This document shows, in pieces, positions 61,680-64,000 of a stretch of 64,000 nucleotides of DNA; position 1 is the first letter of the stretch, and each line of letters opens with the position of its first letter. Source of the DNA: an uncultured Prevotellaceae bacterium (GTDB taxonomy: Bacteria > Bacteroidota > Bacteroidia > Bacteroidales > Bacteroidaceae); assembly GCA_946185485.1 (NCBI GenBank), contig CAMHJQ010000004.1:62001-126000 (forward strand), given 5' to 3'. The notes under the pieces are model-generated. The model was not told where the DNA came from, made no database searches, and saw only the letters and a list, made by a program, of their open reading frames with translations. A program made the position numbers and the translations under genes.

Positions 61680-63479
61680 TCAGTCTTGACTCATGTCGTG
61701 TACCATCTTGCGGTACATGTCGTACATCCGCTTGCGCGAGATATAGCCTTTCAGATGGCGGTTGGCGTCAAGGACCGGCAACCAGTCGGCCTGGGTGCGC
61801 TCAAAGGTTTTCATCACCTGCGTCATGGGGGTGTCGTCGCTGAGCACGGCGGCAGGCTCCATCATCAGCTGCGAGGCCATGAAGTGATGGTACAACTCTG
61901 TGCGGAACATGACGTGGCGGATGCGCTGGATGTTGACTTCACCCAACAGGGTGCCGGCAGCATCGGTCACAGGCAGCACCGCACCCTGCGAACGACTGAT
62001 CTTATGCACCATCTGGCCCAGTTCCATATCGGGGTCAACAGCCTGGAAGTCGCGGTCTATCACGGAGTCCAAGTTCATGAGCGTCAGCACAGCATGGTCG
62101 GTATGATGGGTCACCAGGCGTCCCTGCTTGGCCAGCCTCATGCCATAGATGCTGTGGGGCTCGAAGATGATGATGGTCAGGTAGCTGGCCACAGAGACGA
62201 TCATCAGCGGCATGAAGAGGTTGTAGCCGCTGGTAATCTCGGCAATGAGGAAGATGCCCGTCAAGGGGGCATGCATGACGCCCGACATCACGCCCGCCAT
62301 ACCCAGCAGCGAAAAGTTCTTCTCGGGCACATAGACACCAATCTGGTGGATGTTCCACAGCCGCGAAAAGAAGAATCCGGTGAAGCAGCCGATAAACAGC
62401 GAAGGTGCAAACGTACCACCGCAACCGCCACCGCCATTGGTGGCCGACGTGGCAAAGACCTTGGTCAGCAGCACCAGTCCTATATATAATAATAGGTATT
62501 CAGAGTGACCATAGAACATAGAGCCGTCCAACAGCTGGTTCCAGTCGGCTTCCGTCCGGCCGTTCAGCAGCAGGTTGATGCTGTGGTAGCCCTCACCATA
62601 AAGCGACGGGAAGATAAAGATGAGGGTGCTCAGGATGAGTCCGCCAAGTGCCAGTTTGACGTATGGCTTGTCCTTGAAACGGGCAAACATGTCCTCGCAG
62701 GCATTCATCGTGCGGATGAAATAGAGCGACACCAGACCACAGGCGATGCCCAACAGGATGCAGGCGGGTACACGCTCCACCGTCCAGTCGCTGTCGAGGT
62801 GGAAGGAAAAGAGCACGGCATTGCCGCTAAAGATATATGTGAAGCACGTCGCCGTGACGCACGACACCAGGATGGGCAGCAGCGAGGCCATGGTCAGGTC
62901 AATCATCAGCACCTCCAGCGTAAAGACCAGTCCGGCGATGGGTGCCTTGAAGATGCCCGCTATGGCTCCTGCGGCACCACAGCCCACGAGCGTCATCAGC
63001 GTCTTGTTGTCCAGCCGGAACAGTTTTCCCAAGTTCGAGCCAATGGCAGACCCCGTCAGCACGATAGGCGCCTCGGCACCTACGGAGCCGCCAAAGCCGA
63101 TGGTGATGGCAGAGGCGATGACGCTGGACCACGTGTTGTGGGCCTTCAGCCGCGAACGGTTGGAGCTGATGGCATAGAGGATGCGCGTAATGCCGTGGGA
63201 GATGTTGTCCTTAACGATATAGCGCACAAAGAGTGACGTCAGGTAGATGCCGATGACGGGATAAACCAGATAGAGCCAGTTGTAGGAGTCTGTCTGGAAA
63301 CGACCCGTCAACAGGTCAACGATGACATTGATAAGACCGTGCAGCACATAGGCAGCCACGGCAGACAGCAGTCCCACCAGGAACGCCAGGATGAGCAGGA
63401 ACATCTTGTCGCTGACGTGCTGTACCCGCCAGTCGTGCAGGCGGACAAGCCAGGTGGGTCTGAGGTCTTTATCCGTCAT
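61680..63479 (-). CDS. ClC-type chloride channel/antiporter with CBS domains
   Basis: A 599-residue membrane protein. ClC selectivity motifs are visible: GGSVGAEAPIVLTGS (a GAEAP variant of GKEGP retaining the gating Glu), GCGAAGAIAGIFKAPIAG and GGCGGTFAPSLFIG. The C-terminal ~170 residues form a CBS-domain pair (AVDPDMELGQMVHKI ... LLGEVNIQRI; TPMTQVMKTF ... LKGYISRKRM), which usually senses adenine nucleotides. Its start overlaps the stop of the upstream phosphatase gene by 11 bp. Confidence 0.92.
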   Translation of the reverse strand: MTDKDLRPTWLVRLHDWRVQHVSDKMFLLILAFLVGLLSAVAAYVLHGLINVIVDLLTGRFQTDSYNWLYLVYPVIGIYLTSLFVRYIVKDNISHGITRILYAISSNRSRLKAHNTWSSVIASAITIGFGGSVGAEAPIVLTGSAIGSNLGKLFRLDNKTLMTLVGCGAAGAIAGIFKAPIAGLVFTLEVLMIDLTMASLLPILVSCVTATCFTYIFSGNAVLFSFHLDSDWTVERVPACILLGIACGLVSLYFIRTMNACEDMFARFKDKPYVKLALGGLILSTLIFIFPSLYGEGYHSINLLLNGRTEADWNQLLDGSMFYGHSEYLLLYIGLVLLTKVFATSATNGGGGCGGTFAPSLFIGCFTGFFFSRLWNIHQIGVYVPEKNFSLLGMAGVMSGVMHAPLTGIFLIAEITSGYNLFMPLMIVSVASYLTIIIFEPHSIYGMRLAKQGRLVTHHTDHAVLTLMNLDSVIDRDFQAVDPDMELGQMVHKISRSQGAVLPVTDAAGTLLGEVNIQRIRHVMFRTELYHHFMASQLMMEPAAVLSDDTPMTQVMKTFERTQADWLPVLDANRHLKGYISRKRMYDMYRKMVHDMSQD

Positions 63480-64000
63480 GTCTGTATAAAATGGCTAACA
63501 TCGTCAGGTCGTCCTTGGGGGTTACGGAGCCAATATGGCGGCGCAGCGTGCTGTTCATCCGCTCAATGAAGTGGACGGGGGTCATCTCCTTACCATAGAC
63601 CGACTGCAACGCCTCACCCTTCATGCGGTCTTCGCCAAAGGGCTTGTGATCGGCATTCTCAGCATCTACCAGTCCGTTGGTATAGGCAAAGAAGAGTGTG
63701 CTGGGAGCGAGCGTCGTCTCCTGAAGCGTATAATTCCATGAACTATTGATGCCCAAGGGCACGTTCTCGTCGGCAGCTACAACATCGACGCTCTTACCCA
63801 CCAGCAACGGGGCACGATGGGCCGCATTACAATAGTGCAGTCGTCCTGTTGCCAAGTCAAGTACACCGGCAAACAACGTTGCCGACATGGGGTTGCCTCC
63901 CGTCGACGACATCGTCTGGTTAATCATCCCTACTATGCGGGCGGGGTCGTCTATGCAGGCTGCCAGCGAATGGAACTGCGACTTGGCTAACATCATCGAG
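63469..64000 (-). CDS. SpoIIE/RsbU-type PP2C phosphatase (C-terminal part)
   Basis: The last ~175 residues of a serine phosphatase, cut by the window end. NPMSATLFAGVLDLATGRLHYCNAAHRAPLLV, PLGI, FFAYTNGLVDAEN and KDDLTMLAILYRHDG are the SpoIIE C-terminal signature. Such proteins act on anti-anti-sigma-like substrates. Its N-terminal sensor domain is outside. It overlaps the ClC gene, so they are cotranscribed. Confidence 0.88.
   Translation of the reverse strand, partial: SMMLAKSQFHSLAACIDDPARIVGMINQTMSSTGGNPMSATLFAGVLDLATGRLHYCNAAHRAPLLVGKSVDVVAADENVPLGINSSWNYTLQETTLAPSTLFFAYTNGLVDAENADHKPFGEDRMKGEALQSVYGKEMTPVHFIERMNSTLRRHIGSVTPKDDLTMLAILYRHDG

Overview
The window is chromosomal DNA of a Bacteroidales bacterium, most likely Prevotella or a close relative. 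The grounds are repeated promoters of the Bacteroidetes type (a TAnnTTTG -7 box), weak ribosome sites, signal peptides ending in ...AQ, paired HU-HIG-type DNA-binding proteins, and the mix of housekeeping genes. No rRNA or tRNA gene, prophage, IS element or CRISPR array was seen.

Layout. 0-3.3 kb: end of tatC, a membrane polyferredoxin and a Tat-type Fe-S aldo/keto reductase. 3.4-12.2 kb: a likely operon of a membrane Ser/Thr kinase, three secreted proteins and a GH78-GH35 glycosidase fusion. 12.2-39.5 kb: an island of secreted paralogs. Fifteen genes and one fragment carry the same ~110-residue module (hallmarks ISASQYERKDLNG, CALVK, WVYM, YGI). It is joined to different second domains: formylglycine-generating-enzyme-like (FGE/C-lectin fold) domains, PEGA repeats, OmpA+PDZ, TonB-C, SPOR, or Sel1 repeats. 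37.3-46.3 kb: a phospho-signalling block with a PP2C phosphatase, two FHA proteins, Sel1 proteins, two very acidic membrane proteins, a caspase-like protease and a LytTR regulator. 46.4-64 kb: mostly housekeeping and metabolism (FAD oxidoreductase, rny, zapA, a lipase-like hydrolase, an EEP phosphatase, rfbA, an ECF sigma factor, rpe, fmt, a DASS transporter, a TonB-C protein with a radical-SAM activase, a ClC channel, and a SpoIIE-type phosphatase cut by the window end).

The most striking signal is in the FGE paralogs. Two of them (genes ending at 26524 and 32568) match base for base over about 430 bp, then differ at about 25 positions in the last 120 bp. Nearly all differences fall in codons derivable from AAC. 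This is the signature of adenine-specific mutagenesis by a diversity-generating retroelement (DGR). A third gene (18094-19584) ends in a similar block. No reverse transcriptase or template repeat lies in the window, so these would be targets served in trans.

Five members of the island share an ~85-bp promoter cassette with two palindromes and two tandem TACCTTTG boxes; it is duplicated once and truncated once. Four intergenic spaces hold short arrays with unrelated sequences but the same 21-22 bp period. Together the region looks like a Ser/Thr phospho-signalling system (kinase, phosphatase, FHA readers, protease) beside a recombining, partly hypervariable set of envelope proteins. That functional link is inference.
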